A stretch of DNA of 64,000 nucleotides from Pseudomonas sp. ML96 (GCF_000761545.1 NZ_JPMY01000028.1:36856-100855), one strand, 5' to 3'; positions 44,430 through 55,688 are shown, numbered from the stretch's first letter. Numbers and translations: made by a program. Notes: generated from the sequence alone by a model not told the origin.

Positions 44430-45038
44430 TTAAAGGGTGGAAAAGTCGAAGTCGGCCCAGAGGGCGGGGGCGAAGCCGGCCAGCGCGAGGATTTCCGGGA
44501 TGCGCTGGGCGAAGCCCTGGTAGCTGTGGTCGCCACCTTCACGGATATCCAGGCTGCAGCCGTTGTAGAAGGTCTCGGCCTGGCGGTAGTCCAGCGTCTC
44601 GTCGGCCGTCTGCAGCCACACGCGATAACGCGCGGCGTCCTGCGGCTCGGCTGTCTCCAGCTCCTGCAGGGCGGCGACGTGGTCGTGGGTCAGCAGCCAG
44701 GTCTCGTTGGTGTAGTGGTTGGTCTGCTCGACCTCCTTGCCGCCGAACAGGCGGTGCGGACGCACGGCTGGATTGATCAGCAGGGCGGAGAGGCCATGCT
44801 GCTCGGCGAGGAAGGTGGAGTAGTAACCGCCCAGCGAGCTGCCGACCAGCAGCGGGCTACCCAGTTCGGCAATGGCCGCCTGCAGCTGCTGCAGGGCCTG
44901 GCGCGGGTGGTGATGCAGGGCCGGCACGCGCAGATGCTGGGCGATGCCGCAGTGTTCGGCCACCTTGAGCAGCTGGCTGGCCTTGGTCGAGGCCGGCGAA
45001 CTGTTGAGGCCGTGGATATAGAGGATGCTGGGATTCAT
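44430..45038 (-). CDS. yqiA: YqiA/YcfP-family alpha/beta esterase
   Basis: A 202-residue small hydrolase. MNPSILYIHGLNSSPASTKA is the YqiA opening; the serine nucleophile is in PLLVGSSLGGYYSTFLAEQH; the late catalytic part is REGGDHSYQGFAQRIPEILA. It starts 15 bp before the parE ATG and is usually found with cpdA and parE, as here. Esterase substrate unknown. Confidence 0.92.
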   Translation of the reverse strand: MNPSILYIHGLNSSPASTKASQLLKVAEHCGIAQHLRVPALHHHPRQALQQLQAAIAELGSPLLVGSSLGGYYSTFLAEQHGLSALLINPAVRPHRLFGGKEVEQTNHYTNETWLLTHDHVAALQELETAEPQDAARYRVWLQTADETLDYRQAETFYNGCSLDIREGGDHSYQGFAQRIPEILALAGFAPALWADFDFSTL

Positions 45039-45101
45039 GGAGCGGGAGGCTACAAGCTAGGCGGCGCCAGCCGCAAGCACTGATGGCCGAGGCTTAGGCG
45101 T

Positions 45102-45259
45102 AGAGCCGGTTTCCGGCCGTGCGAGCTAGAGAAAAACTAGGCGAAGGGGGCTGAGGAAGCGGACTGGGCTCGCATGCGAGTTTACTGGGGTAAATGAGCA
45201 TTCCGAAGCCACCTTCAACGCAGTTTTTCCGACGCGCAGCATGGTCGGAAACCGGCTCT
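45102..45259. repeat. 158-bp palindromic, MITE-like intergenic element
   Basis: Terminal arms at 45102-45120 and 45241-45259 are inverted repeats matching 17 of 19 bp (core AGAGCCGGTTTCCG). Inside lie a second inverted pair GAAAAACT / AGTTTTTC, a 12-bp perfect palindrome CTCGCATGCGAG (45169-45180), and TTTAC-TGGG-GTAAA. The right arm runs into the cpdA stop codon. No reading frame of its own. Such nested structure suggests a non-autonomous mobile or REP-type repeat; only one copy is seen in the window. Confidence 0.7.
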
Positions 45260-46074
45260 TAGTAGCCCTTGATGCTGTAGTCCACCTCGAAGTGGATGCC
45301 GGTGACGCGCGAGACGCCGGTCTCCAGCCGTCCGTCGGCATGCAGGCGCAGCCAGCGGTAGCCGGGGGCGGAGGTGTCGACCTGGAATTCCTCGCTGCCC
45401 GGGGCGAACTGCACGCAGGTGGAGGGCGAGGCGAGCAGGCGGATGCCGCCACGCTGCTGGTCGAACTCCTGGTGCACGTGGCCCCAGAGCACGGCCTTGA
45501 CCTGGGCGTGGCGCTCCAGCACGGCGAACAGGGCGTCAGGGTTGCGGATGCCGATCGGCTCCATCCACTTGCAGCCGATGGACACCGGGTGATGGTGGAA
45601 GCACACCAGGTGATGGCGTTCGGGGGCTTCGCTCAGCGCGCGCTCGAGCAGTTCGAGCTGGTCGTCGGCCAGATAACCGGGCACCGCGCCGGGAATCGAC
45701 GAGTCGAGCAGGATGATGCGCCAGCCGCCCAGGTCGATCACCGGCTGCAGCAGATCGCTGTCGGCGCAGACCTGGTGCATGGCGGGCAGTTCGTCATGGT
45801 TGCCAGGGAACCAGCGGGCGGCGCTGTCGAAACAGGCGGTCAGTTCGCGGAAGCGCTGGTAGGAAGCCACGCTGCCGTCTTGAGAGAGGTCGCCGGTGGC
45901 GAGGATCAGGTCGATGTCGGTCTGCTCGGCCTGTACCCGTTCGATCACCTTTTGCAGGCTGTCCTGGGTGTCCATGCCCAGCAGTTTGCCGTCCTGTTCG
46001 GCAAAAAGGTGGCTGTCCGACAACTGCACGAGCAGTATCGGACGGTCGGGGACAAGAGACGACGGGCGCGACAA
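45259..46074 (-). CDS. cpdA: 3',5'-cyclic AMP phosphodiesterase CpdA
   Basis: A 271-residue metallophosphoesterase. LLVQLSDSHLFAEQDGKLLG, LILATGDLSQDGSVASYQRF, RWFPGNHDELPAMHQVC, FHHHPVSIGCKWMEPIG and VKAVLWGHVHQEFDQQRGG are the metal-site motifs in order. Starts with TTG at 46074, with AGGAG 8 nt upstream; the next good codon would cut the N-terminus. Controls cAMP level for Vfr in Pseudomonas. Its stop touches the palindromic element. Confidence 0.95.
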   Translation of the reverse strand: MSRPSSLVPDRPILLVQLSDSHLFAEQDGKLLGMDTQDSLQKVIERVQAEQTDIDLILATGDLSQDGSVASYQRFRELTACFDSAARWFPGNHDELPAMHQVCADSDLLQPVIDLGGWRIILLDSSIPGAVPGYLADDQLELLERALSEAPERHHLVCFHHHPVSIGCKWMEPIGIRNPDALFAVLERHAQVKAVLWGHVHQEFDQQRGGIRLLASPSTCVQFAPGSEEFQVDTSAPGYRWLRLHADGRLETGVSRVTGIHFEVDYSIKGY

Positions 46075-46170
46075 AGGCCAACTCCTGAGCGGGTTCCCAG
46101 GATTATGGTGGGTGAAATGCGATTCGGTAAACCCGGCAAACGTGAACCCGTCACATTTGCGTGGTTGTGA

Positions 46171-46617
46171 TCACAGCACGGGCACCAGCTCGTGACCGCA
46201 GGCGATGCAGTGGCTCAGCCATTCGCCGAGGAACAGGTTGAGCTGAGTCTTCTCGTCCGGCTGGTGCATGGCAGCGTTGGGATAGGGGTAGATGCCGCGG
46301 AAGCGCCGGGCATTTTCCGCGCCGATCACCTCGGCCATGCGCGCGTCGTGGTAGGCGCGCACTTCCAGGCGCGGCACCGGCAGCCAGGTCAGGCTGTGCT
46401 CCTGGCGCACCTCCAGGGTGGTGGTGTAGGGGCAGTTCTCGGTGACCCGGATTAGCAGCACGCCGAGCAGCAGGTCGCCCTGGCTCAGGGCGACGCGGCG
46501 CTCGCCTTGCGCGGCGCGCATGTCCGGCAGCAGGCGCAGCAGGCGCGCGTAGTTGGCTTCGCAAGCGGCCTGCAGCTCGACCAGGTCGACCCGGTAACGC
46601 TCGCGCAGCAGGTTCAT
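46171..46617 (-). CDS. DUF1249 family protein
   Basis: A 148-residue soluble protein. Start at 46617 gives MNLLRERYRVDLVELQAACE and overlaps the nudF stop (ATGA). YARLLRLLPDMRAAQGERRV, VRQEHSLTWLPVPRLEVRAY and EWLSHCIACGHELVPVL are DUF1249 marks. The family is always found next to nudF in gammaproteobacteria; function unknown. The CIACGH near the end is a possible metal or redox site. Confidence 0.9.
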   Translation of the reverse strand: MNLLRERYRVDLVELQAACEANYARLLRLLPDMRAAQGERRVALSQGDLLLGVLLIRVTENCPYTTTLEVRQEHSLTWLPVPRLEVRAYHDARMAEVIGAENARRFRGIYPYPNAAMHQPDEKTQLNLFLGEWLSHCIACGHELVPVL

Positions 46618-47213
46618 GACCACAGCCCCCGCACTTCGGCGCGGTTCAGCGCCAGCCACTGCAGGGCGATGATGCTGGCGGCGTTATTGATGCGCCCGTC
46701 CTTGACTGCCTGCAGGGCATCTTCCAGCGGCCAGACGTGCACGCGGATGTCCTCGCCTTCCTCGGCCAGGCCATGCACGCCGCCGACGCCTTCGCTGTCG
46801 CAACGGCCGACATACAGGTGCACCAGCTCGTCGGAGCCGCCGGGGGAGGGGTAGTACTGGGTGATGGGCCAGAGCGCGCCGAGCTTGAGGTCGGCCTCTT
46901 CCTCGGCCTCGCGGTGGGCCACTTCCTCGGGTTGTTCGTCCTTGTCGATCAGCCCGGCGACCAGCTCCAGCAGCCAGGGATTGGCGCTCTTTTCCATGGC
47001 GCCGACGCGGAACTGCTCGAGCAGGACCACGGTGTCGCGTTGTGGGTCGTACGGCAGCACGCAGACGGCGTCGTGGCGCACGAACAGTTCGCGGCTGAGC
47101 TGCGGGCCCATGCCGCCGGCGAACTGGCGGTGGCGCAGATGCAGGCGGTCCAGGCGATAGAAGCCCTTGAAGCAGATCTCGCGCTGGATGACCTCGACAT
47201 CGGCATGTGACAT
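46614..47213 (-). CDS. nudF: ADP-ribose pyrophosphatase NudF
   Basis: A 199-residue Nudix hydrolase. The start at 47213 (MSHADVEVIQREICFKGFYR) has AGGGGG 6-11 nt upstream; a longer frame to 47249 would run through a palindrome. The Nudix box is GLIDKDEQPEEVAHREAEEE, then ADL; the usual Gly near the end is Asp here. YYPSPGGSDELVHLYVG follows, as in ADP-ribose hydrolases. Clears ADP-ribose in the cytoplasm. Confidence 0.93.
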   Translation of the reverse strand: MSHADVEVIQREICFKGFYRLDRLHLRHRQFAGGMGPQLSRELFVRHDAVCVLPYDPQRDTVVLLEQFRVGAMEKSANPWLLELVAGLIDKDEQPEEVAHREAEEEADLKLGALWPITQYYPSPGGSDELVHLYVGRCDSEGVGGVHGLAEEGEDIRVHVWPLEDALQAVKDGRINNAASIIALQWLALNRAEVRGLWS

Positions 47214-47228
47214 GTATTTCCCCCTGTT

Positions 47229-47246
47229 ACGCAGGCGTGCCTGCGT
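47229..47246. promoter_or_regulatory. 18-bp palindrome in nudF leader
   Basis: ACGCAGGC-GT-GCCTGCGT is a perfect 8-bp inverted repeat, 16 bp upstream of the nudF start codon in the 279-bp gap between divergent nudF and the DUF3298 gene. It could be a repressor site or an RNA hairpin next to the ribosome site. No other signal, apart from GC-rich sequence, was noticed in this gap. Confidence 0.5.
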
Positions 47247-47492
47247 CATGTACGAGCGCGTTGCGCTTGGCTTGAATGTGCGCGCCCTGGCGGTGCTTTG
47301 GCAAGCCGGCGAAGTGTTCGTTCCCCGGCGTTCTGCAGCGGATTATAGCGGTGCGCATGTGACCTTTTGTTTGGCGCTGCTGCACAGCTTGGGCTTGGAG
47401 GGTGACGCGGCCGCGGCGACAATGGCCGCCGCGCCGGGAACACGCGTAGCGGCGCGCAGTCGAAACGCCCGTCGCCGCCCCGAGGAGAATTC

Positions 47493-48242
47493 ATGCGTTG
47501 CATCGCCACTGTCGGTCTGTTGTCCCTGACGCTGCTGCTCGGCGGCTGCCAGGCCATGCTGCTCGCCGCCAAACCGGAGTCGGGGCTGGCCACCAGCCGT
47601 CAGGCCTGGGAGCACCGGGCGCCGGGTTGCGCGGCCAAGGACTGCGCGCTGGTCAACATCGACCTGCAGACGCTGAATGAGCTGCCCGAGCTGAACGCGC
47701 GCATCGAGCAGGAGCTGCTCAAGCTGACCATCGAGCTGCCGGGCGATCCGCCGCCAGCTTCGTTGGAACTTTACGAGAAGGAGTTCCTGGCCAGCGCCCA
47801 GCCGGGCTGGATGAGCTACCTGCAGGCCAAGGTGCTGGAACAGCACGACCGCCTGGTGGTGATCGAGCTGTCCAGCTATCGCTTTACCGGTGGCGCCCAC
47901 GGCATTCCCGGGCGCGCCTACCTCAATTACGACCGCGAGAAGGGCCGCCTGCTGAGCCAGGACGACCTGTTGCTGCCGGACGGCGAGACGGCTTTCTGGC
48001 TGCAGGCCGAGTTGGCCTATCAGGCCTGGCTCAAGACCAATGGCCTGGACCAGGACCTGGAATACCAGGCCAACTGGCCCTTTGTGCGCACCGCCAACGT
48101 GGCCCTGCTGCGCGACTCGGTGATGCTCAAGTACGAGGTCGGCCGCATCGCGCCCTATGCCAGCGGCCACCCCGACCTGCGCATTCCCTACTCGCGCCTC
48201 AACGGCATCCTCAAGCCGATCTACTTCCCCGGTCGCGGCTGA
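47493..48242 (+). CDS. DUF3298 (RsiV-like) lipoprotein
   Basis: A 249-residue lipoprotein: MRCIATVGLLSLTLLLGGCQ with lipobox LLGGC, preceded by GAGGAG. The C-terminal region has the DUF3298/DUF4163 marks, notably YRFTGGAHGIPGRAYLNYD and DDLLLPDGETAFWLQAELAY, and ends VGRIAPYASGHPDLRIPYSR before the last strand. Two free cysteines in APGCAAKDC may pair. Related domains act in lysozyme-sensing anti-sigma factors, but no sigma factor lies here. Converges end to end with cytX. Confidence 0.85.
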   Translation: MRCIATVGLLSLTLLLGGCQAMLLAAKPESGLATSRQAWEHRAPGCAAKDCALVNIDLQTLNELPELNARIEQELLKLTIELPGDPPPASLELYEKEFLASAQPGWMSYLQAKVLEQHDRLVVIELSSYRFTGGAHGIPGRAYLNYDREKGRLLSQDDLLLPDGETAFWLQAELAYQAWLKTNGLDQDLEYQANWPFVRTANVALLRDSVMLKYEVGRIAPYASGHPDLRIPYSRLNGILKPIYFPGRG

Positions 48243-49508
48243 TCAGCGCCCGGCCAGCTTGCCCAGCAGCAGTTGCAGGGCGGCGGCCAGGCTCAGCGCC
48301 GGCAGGGTGGCGCCGACGGCGGGGTAGAAGTTGACCAGCACATGGAAGGTGGCCACGCCGCAGGCCCAGGCCAGCAGGCTGTCCCAGCGCAGCAGCGGTA
48401 CGCTGCTCGGCAGCTGGCGGCGGCGCAGGCCGAAGTGGTCCATCAGCACCACGCCGAACAGCGGGGCGAACACCGAGCCGATCAGCAGCAGGAAGTGCTC
48501 GTACTGCGCCAGCGGCGCGAACCAGGCGATCAGGGTGCACAGCACGCCGATGGCCAGCGCCAGGTGCTCGACCTTGAGCGGCAGTAGGGTGCCGCTGGAG
48601 ACGGCGGCCGAATGGATGTCGGCAAAGGCCTTCTCCGACTCGTCGAGCAGGATCAGCAGCAGCGGAATACCCATGCCAGCACCGGCCAGGGCCAGCAGCA
48701 GGCTGTTGGCTTCTTCCGGCGCCGCGAAGGCCAGGGTGTAGGCCACGCCCAGGCTCATCAGCCACAGGCAGCCGACGAAGAAGCCCAGCGCCGCACCGGC
48801 GAACACGCCGCCGGCACGCTTACCGAAGCGCGAGTAGTCGGCGATCAGCGGCAGCCAGGACAGCGGCATGGCGATGGCCAGGTCGAAGCCCAGGGCGAAA
48901 CTCATCGAGCCGTCACCCGGGCTGGCCCACAGCGTGGCCAGGTCGGCCTTGCTGAACAGGTTCCAGGTCAGCCAGGTGCAGGCGCCGAGCAGCAGCCAGA
49001 TGCCCCACTTGCGCAGCACGCGACGGACGAAGGCCAGCGGGCCGGCCACTGCCAGCAGAGTGGCCAGGGCGCCGAACACCAGGGTCCACAGGGTGGCGTT
49101 GGTCCAGGCGCTGTCCGCGCCCAGGTACTTGCCGGCCAGCAGGCTGGCGGCGTCACGCATGACGATGATTTCGAACGCGCCCCAGCCGATCAGCTGCAGC
49201 AAGTTGAGCAGCGCCGGCAGAGCTGCACCCTGGCGGCCCAGGCTCAGACGCAGGGCGGCCATCGAGGCCATGCCGGTGTCGCTGCCGATCACGCCAACCG
49301 CGCCGAGCAGCAGGGCGCCGAGGCCGACGCCGAGCACCAGCGCCAGCAGCGAGCCGGCCAGGCCCAGGCCGGGGGCGAGCAGAGCGCCGGCCTGCAGCAC
49401 CATCAGGCCCATGCCGAGGGAGAACCACAGGGCGAGCAGGTCGCGGGCACCGAAGGCACGCTCGGTGAGCGGCACGGCGAGGTTGGGGGAGTAGTTGGCA
49501 GTGGTCAC
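48243..49508 (-). CDS. cytX: Hydroxymethylpyrimidine-type transporter CytX
   Basis: A 421-residue permease of the purine/cytosine (NCS1) family with about twelve helices. VPLTERAFGARDLLALWFSL opens the fold and FDLAIAMPLSWLPLIADYSR is the central substrate segment. It starts at GTG 49508 directly after thiC and its terminator, in the arrangement where CytX is thought to import the thiamin pyrimidine under TPP control. No strong ribosome site; TGAGA lies about 12 nt before. Confidence 0.87.
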   Translation of the reverse strand: MTTANYSPNLAVPLTERAFGARDLLALWFSLGMGLMVLQAGALLAPGLGLAGSLLALVLGVGLGALLLGAVGVIGSDTGMASMAALRLSLGRQGAALPALLNLLQLIGWGAFEIIVMRDAASLLAGKYLGADSAWTNATLWTLVFGALATLLAVAGPLAFVRRVLRKWGIWLLLGACTWLTWNLFSKADLATLWASPGDGSMSFALGFDLAIAMPLSWLPLIADYSRFGKRAGGVFAGAALGFFVGCLWLMSLGVAYTLAFAAPEEANSLLLALAGAGMGIPLLLILLDESEKAFADIHSAAVSSGTLLPLKVEHLALAIGVLCTLIAWFAPLAQYEHFLLLIGSVFAPLFGVVLMDHFGLRRRQLPSSVPLLRWDSLLAWACGVATFHVLVNFYPAVGATLPALSLAAALQLLLGKLAGR

Positions 49509-49534
49509 TTAGTTATTTTTCTCAGCGATGGAAT

Positions 49535-49557
49535 GAAAAGGCCCCGCGATGCGGGGC
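49535..49557 (-). terminator. Terminator between thiC and cytX
   Basis: Stem GCCCCGC / GCGGGGC with ATC loop followed by CTTTTC on the minus strand, 20 bp after the thiC stop and 27 bp before the cytX start. The U-run is short, so partial read-through into cytX is possible. Confidence 0.75.
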
Positions 49558-49576
49558 GGGGCCTGTTGGGCGCAGG

Positions 49577-51651
<2,075 letters not shown>

Positions 51652-51661
51652 AACTGGTCGC

Positions 51662-51691
51662 AGTCTAATCAAAAATTGTACACAGCAGCAA
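51662..51691 (-). promoter_or_regulatory. Candidate thiC promoter
   Basis: TTGCTG and TAGACT separated by 18 bp, ending 11 bp before the TPP aptamer, in the right orientation. Hexamers are fair matches. Confidence 0.5.
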
Positions 51692-51745
51692 TCGCCGACC
51701 TATTTCTACGCTGCGTTTCGTCGGCGGAGCGGGTTCTGGTCTATA

Positions 51746-51781
51746 AAGCTTGGGCATTGTTGCGAACAAGCAACAAAGCTT
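51746..51781 (+). promoter_or_regulatory. Stem-loop in tolC leader
   Basis: TTGTTGC / GCAACAA forms a 7-bp stem with a 6-nt loop, flanked on both sides by AAGCTT that can extend the pairing past a 5-nt bulge. Lies 95 bp before the tolC start and next to a TATAAA (51743-51748) that may be the -10. Confidence 0.45.
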
Positions 51782-51875
51782 GTCGCAAACCGGCCTACCG
51801 TTGCGCTGCGCTCGCCTTGACCGCCGCCAGCGGCAGCCTTAGCCTTGCCCGATTCCCCCGTATCTAGGACTGATC

Positions 51876-53321
51876 ATGCTACGCAGACTCTCGCTGGCGC
51901 TCGCAGTAGCTGCTGCCACCTCTGGAATGGCTTGGGCCGAAGACGCTCCTCTGGCGACCAAGACCGATCTGGTCACCGTCTATAACGAAGCCGTGAAGAA
52001 CAACGCCGACCTGGCTGCCGCGCGTGCCAACTACGCGGCGATCAGCGAAGTGGTGCCGCAGGCCCGCGCGGGTCTGCTGCCGAACCTGACTGCCGGTGCC
52101 GACAGCCTGCACACCGACACCAAGGTGGACACCAACGTCAGCGACGTGGACGCCACCCGCAGCGGCCTGTCCTACCGCGCCAACCTGAGTCAGCCGCTGT
52201 TCCGCGCTGACCGCTGGTTCCAGTTCCAGGCGGCCAAGGCCACCGACCAGCAGTACGCCCTGCAGCTCTCTGCCACCGAGCAGAACCTGATTCTGCAGAG
52301 CGCCGAGACCTACTTCGCCGTGCTGCGCGCCCAGGACACCCTGGCCTCGACCAAGGCCGAGGAAGCGGCGTTCAAGCGTCAGCTGGACCAGGCCAACGAG
52401 CGCTTCGACGTGGGCCTGTCGGACAAGACCGACGTGCTCGAGGCCCAGGCCGGTTACGATACCGCCCGCGCCAACCGCATCCTCGCCGAGCGCGCCGTGG
52501 ATGACGCCTTCCAGGCGCTGGTCACCTTGACCAACCACGAGTACGCCTCGATCGAGGGCATCCTGCACACCCTGCCGGTGCTGGTGCCGACGCCGAACGA
52601 CGCCAAGGCCTGGGTCGACACTGCCGCCCAGCAGAACCTCAACCTGCAGGCCAGCAACTACGCAGTCGACGCCGCCGAAGAGACCCTGCGCCAGCGCAAG
52701 GCCGGCCATGCGCCGACCCTGGACGCCGTGGCCCAGTACCAGAAAGGCGACAACGACAACCTCGGCTTCTCCAATCCGACCGGCTCCGGCCTGCGCTACA
52801 ACGACGAAGCCGAGCAGACCAGCATCGGCCTGCAGCTGAACATCCCGATCTACAGCGGTGGCCTGACCAGCTCCCAGGTGCGCGAGGCTTACCAGCGCGT
52901 CAACCAGAGCGAGCAGGAGCGCGAGAGCCTGCGTCGGCAGATCGTCGAGAACACCCGCAACCTGCACCGCGCGGTGAACACCGACGTGGAGACCGTGCAG
53001 GCTCGCCGTCAGTCGATCATCTCCAACCAGAGCGCCCTGGAAGCCACCGAGATCGGCTACCAGGTCGGCACCCGCAACATCGTCGACGTGCTCGATGCCC
53101 AGCGTCAGCTGTACAGCTCGGTGCGTAACTACAACGATGCGCGCTACGACTACATCCTCAACAACCTGCGCCTGAAGCAGGCCGCCGGCACTCTGGCGCC
53201 GAGCGACCTGGAAGCCCTGTCCGGCTTCCTCAAGCCGGACTACAACCCGGACAAGGACTTCCTGCCGCCGGATCTGGCCAAAGCCGCAGAAGCCCAGCTC
53301 AAGGGCAACTCCGACTACTGA
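51876..53321 (+). CDS. tolC: TolC-family outer-membrane efflux protein
   Basis: A 481-residue protein with a signal peptide (MLRRLSLALAVAAATSGMAW, then AED). Two repeats of the TolC fold are visible: AVKNNADLAAARANYAAISE and LNLQASNYAVDAAEETLRQR start the long helices, while NLSQPLFRADRWFQFQAAKA and IGLQLNIPIYSGGLTSSQVR hold the barrel strands. The C-terminus ends with a polar tail (KAAEAQLKGNSDY). As trimer it is the outer channel for efflux pumps and type I secretion. No partner pump nearby; TolC is usually alone next to thiC. Confidence 0.95.
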   Translation: MLRRLSLALAVAAATSGMAWAEDAPLATKTDLVTVYNEAVKNNADLAAARANYAAISEVVPQARAGLLPNLTAGADSLHTDTKVDTNVSDVDATRSGLSYRANLSQPLFRADRWFQFQAAKATDQQYALQLSATEQNLILQSAETYFAVLRAQDTLASTKAEEAAFKRQLDQANERFDVGLSDKTDVLEAQAGYDTARANRILAERAVDDAFQALVTLTNHEYASIEGILHTLPVLVPTPNDAKAWVDTAAQQNLNLQASNYAVDAAEETLRQRKAGHAPTLDAVAQYQKGDNDNLGFSNPTGSGLRYNDEAEQTSIGLQLNIPIYSGGLTSSQVREAYQRVNQSEQERESLRRQIVENTRNLHRAVNTDVETVQARRQSIISNQSALEATEIGYQVGTRNIVDVLDAQRQLYSSVRNYNDARYDYILNNLRLKQAAGTLAPSDLEALSGFLKPDYNPDKDFLPPDLAKAAEAQLKGNSDY

Positions 53322-53337
53322 GTCAGTGCGATGATCG

Positions 53338-53364
53338 AAGCCCCGCCTAGTGCGGGGCTTTTTT
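53338..53364 (+). terminator. Terminator after tolC
   Basis: Stem AAGCCCCGC / GCGGGGCTT with a CTAGT loop followed by TTTT, 16 bp after the stop at 53321. Confidence 0.93.
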
Positions 53365-53460
53365 ATGCGCGCTTTTGGCCTATACCTTGCTTTGGTTACA
53401 GCTTTTGTAAGAGCGGCCGATGCGCTGTCATCGGGTCGCCTGACCGGAAGGAGTTTCGTT

Positions 53461-55395
53461 GTGTCCGTTCTGTTCTCTCTGCTGCGCAGCCGCCTGCTGC
53501 GCCCTGTCTTCATCGCTCTCGGCCTGGCCATGCTGGCGCAGGTCGGTATCGCCGTCTGGCTGACGCGGGCGACCGTCGATAACCTGGTCAACGACCTGAC
53601 CCAGCGCCTGGGCGGCGAGAGCCAACGCCTGGCCAGCGAGCTGGGCAGCGCCGAGGATGAGATGCGCGCCGGCCTGGCCGCGCTCTCCACCAATACTCGC
53701 GAGCGCCTTTCCGGTGGCCTCTCCACCCAGCTCAAGGATGAACAGGCGCAGCTGCGCAAGGTGCTGGAGGAGAACCTCAAACAGTCCGGCAACTCCATCG
53801 CGCAGATGCTTGCCGGTGTGGCGCCCAAGGCCATCTGGGACAACGACGCTCCGGCGCTGACCGCGCTGACCCGTATCGTTCAGCGTGATCCGGCGGTGCT
53901 CTTCGCGGTGTTCTACGATGCCCAGGGCCAGCGCCTGACCCGCAACTTCAATCGCAGCAGCCCGCGGGTGCGCGAGCTGGTCGCGGCCGGGCAGGGCGAT
54001 GGTGCGCTGGCCAAGCTGGTCGACGCCGCCTCGCGCGATCCCAAGGTGCACATGGTCGAGGTCGACATCAACCCGATGGGCGCCTCCATCGGCAAGGTGC
54101 AGCTGGGTATGTCGCTGGACGGCGTCGAGCAGGAGCTGACCGCGCTGGACGCCCGTTTCGCCACGCTGGTGGGCAATGCCGGCGAGCTGGTCGACAAGAG
54201 CCTTTCCGGTGCCGCCCAGGACAGTACCCAGGCCCTGCAGCAGCGCCTGCAGCTGGCCGAGCAGGCGACCAACGACATGGCGCGCAACGGCAGCGAAACC
54301 GTGCAGCAGGCCGCCGACAGCCTGCGTTGGCGGATTGCGACCGGCCTGCTGGTGGTTGGCCTGCTGACCCTGGCCGCCGTGGCACTGGTGCTTGGCTGGC
54401 GGGTGCTCAGCCGCCTGCAGTTGCTGATTGGCGCGCTCAAGGATCTGGCGGCCGGCGAGGGCGATCTGACTCGTCGCGTGCAGCTCGACAGCAATGACGA
54501 AGTTGGCGAAATGGCCGATGCGGTCAACCAGTTCATCGCCAAGCTGCAACCCATCGTCCGTGAGGCGGGAGATGTGGCGCAGCGCACCGGCGAGGAAATT
54601 CGCAGCCTGGCGCAGCGCAGTGCAGCGGCGGAAGCCGCGGCCGGGCGCCAGCGCGACGAGGTGGCCGGTAGCCTGCAGGCGCTGGAAGACATGGCCGCTG
54701 CGGCGCAGCACGAGAGCCAGGCCATGCACGATGCGCAGCAACGGGTCGTGGCGATCCGCCAGGCGGCGCACGAAAACGCTGCCATCGCCGACAAGGTCGG
54801 GCGCCTGATCGAGGCGCTGGTGGCGCGAGTAGAGAATGGTTCGGCGGTAATCGAGAAGCTGGCCCAGCAGAGCGAGCAGATCGAGGTGGTGCTGACGGTG
54901 ATCCAGTCCATCGCCGAGCAGACCAACCTGCTGGCGCTGAACGCGGCCATCGAGGCGGCGCGGGCGGGCGAGAGTGGTCGTGGCTTCGCCGTGGTGGCCG
55001 ATGAAGTGCGCGCCCTGGCCAGCAAGACCCAGCAATCCACCGGCGATATCCAGGCGCATATCACCGCTCTGCAGCAGGGTGCGCGCGAGGCGGTGGCGGT
55101 GATCGGTCAGGCTGGCGGGCAGGCGGCTGAAGGTTTGCAGGCGCTGCGCGACAGTGCGCGCCTGCAGCAGTCGGTGCAGGCTTCGGTGGATGAGGTACAT
55201 GGCGCCATCGACAGTGCCACACGCTCCGCGACCGAGCAGGCCGCGGGAGCTGCGGCCGTGCGTGGCCGGGTCGAGGTGATCCACAGCGAAGCCCAGCGCG
55301 CGGCGCAGGCGGTGAGCGAGACGGCGGCCAGTGGCAGGCTGGTGGATGGCCTCGTCGCTCAGCTGCGTGCGAGCTTCGCCCAGTTCAAGGTCTGA
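53461..55395 (+). CDS. Methyl-accepting chemotaxis protein, transmembrane
   Basis: A 644-residue receptor starting at GTG 53461 with GGAAGGAG 8 nt upstream; in-frame codons to 53350 lie in the tolC terminator. Membrane helix one is at about 12-32 ([20 protein letters not shown]), the periplasmic sensor at 35-285 has coiled-coil ends, helix two is about 288-310 ([19 protein letters not shown]), then HAMP ([20 protein letters not shown]) and the signalling tip [40 protein letters not shown]. No C-terminal CheR pentapeptide. The ligand is unknown. It is bounded by terminators on both sides. Confidence 0.92.
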   Translation: MSVLFSLLRSRLLRPVFIALGLAMLAQVGIAVWLTRATVDNLVNDLTQRLGGESQRLASELGSAEDEMRAGLAALSTNTRERLSGGLSTQLKDEQAQLRKVLEENLKQSGNSIAQMLAGVAPKAIWDNDAPALTALTRIVQRDPAVLFAVFYDAQGQRLTRNFNRSSPRVRELVAAGQGDGALAKLVDAASRDPKVHMVEVDINPMGASIGKVQLGMSLDGVEQELTALDARFATLVGNAGELVDKSLSGAAQDSTQALQQRLQLAEQATNDMARNGSETVQQAADSLRWRIATGLLVVGLLTLAAVALVLGWRVLSRLQLLIGALKDLAAGEGDLTRRVQLDSNDEVGEMADAVNQFIAKLQPIVREAGDVAQRTGEEIRSLAQRSAAAEAAAGRQRDEVAGSLQALEDMAAAAQHESQAMHDAQQRVVAIRQAAHENAAIADKVGRLIEALVARVENGSAVIEKLAQQSEQIEVVLTVIQSIAEQTNLLALNAAIEAARAGESGRGFAVVADEVRALASKTQQSTGDIQAHITALQQGAREAVAVIGQAGGQAAEGLQALRDSARLQQSVQASVDEVHGAIDSATRSATEQAAGAAAVRGRVEVIHSEAQRAAQAVSETAASGRLVDGLVAQLRASFAQFKV

Positions 55396-55455
55396 TAACG
55401 AGCGGAGGGGGCGGCCTGGTCGCTCCCGTCGAGAGGTTTTTCAGCAGGCAGAAAC

Positions 55456-55486
55456 GAAAAAACCGAGCCAGTGGCTCGGTTTTTTC
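55456..55486. terminator. Bidirectional terminator, chemoreceptor / tRNA-Leu
   Basis: GAAAAAACCGAGCCA and TGGCTCGGTTTTTTC are perfect 15-nt inverted repeats almost without loop, giving a U6 run on either strand. Serves the receptor gene on + and the tRNAs on -. Confidence 0.93.
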
Positions 55487-55494
55487 TTGAAGAG

Positions 55495-55581
55495 TGGTGC
55501 CCAGGAGAAGACTCGAACTTCCACGGTGTTGCCACCGCTAGGACCTGAACCTAGTGCGTCTACCAATTCCGCCACCTGGGC
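55495..55581 (-). tRNA. tRNA-Leu(CAG), copy 1
   Basis: An 87-nt class II tRNA with the CCA encoded. Acceptor GCCCAGG pairs with CCTGGGC; anticodon arm CTAGG-TTCAGGT-CCTAG gives anticodon CAG (codon CUG); a long variable arm follows (CGGTGGCAACACCG); TTCGAGTC is the T loop. It is the downstream member of the pair, 8 bp before the shared terminator. Confidence 0.97.
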
Positions 55582-55688
55582 ACATTGCGACGATCGCTCG
55601 CCGACTTTTTGCAGCATTCACCGCTTTTGACGGTACGGAAGCTGCTCCGTTTATTCGAAATCAAGCCGGTGGCTCAATTTCTGAAGAG

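Noticed and set aside
45126..45452. 108-residue minus-strand frame through the palindromic element
   Set aside because: Starts inside cpdA in another frame and runs through repeat DNA; no coding character.
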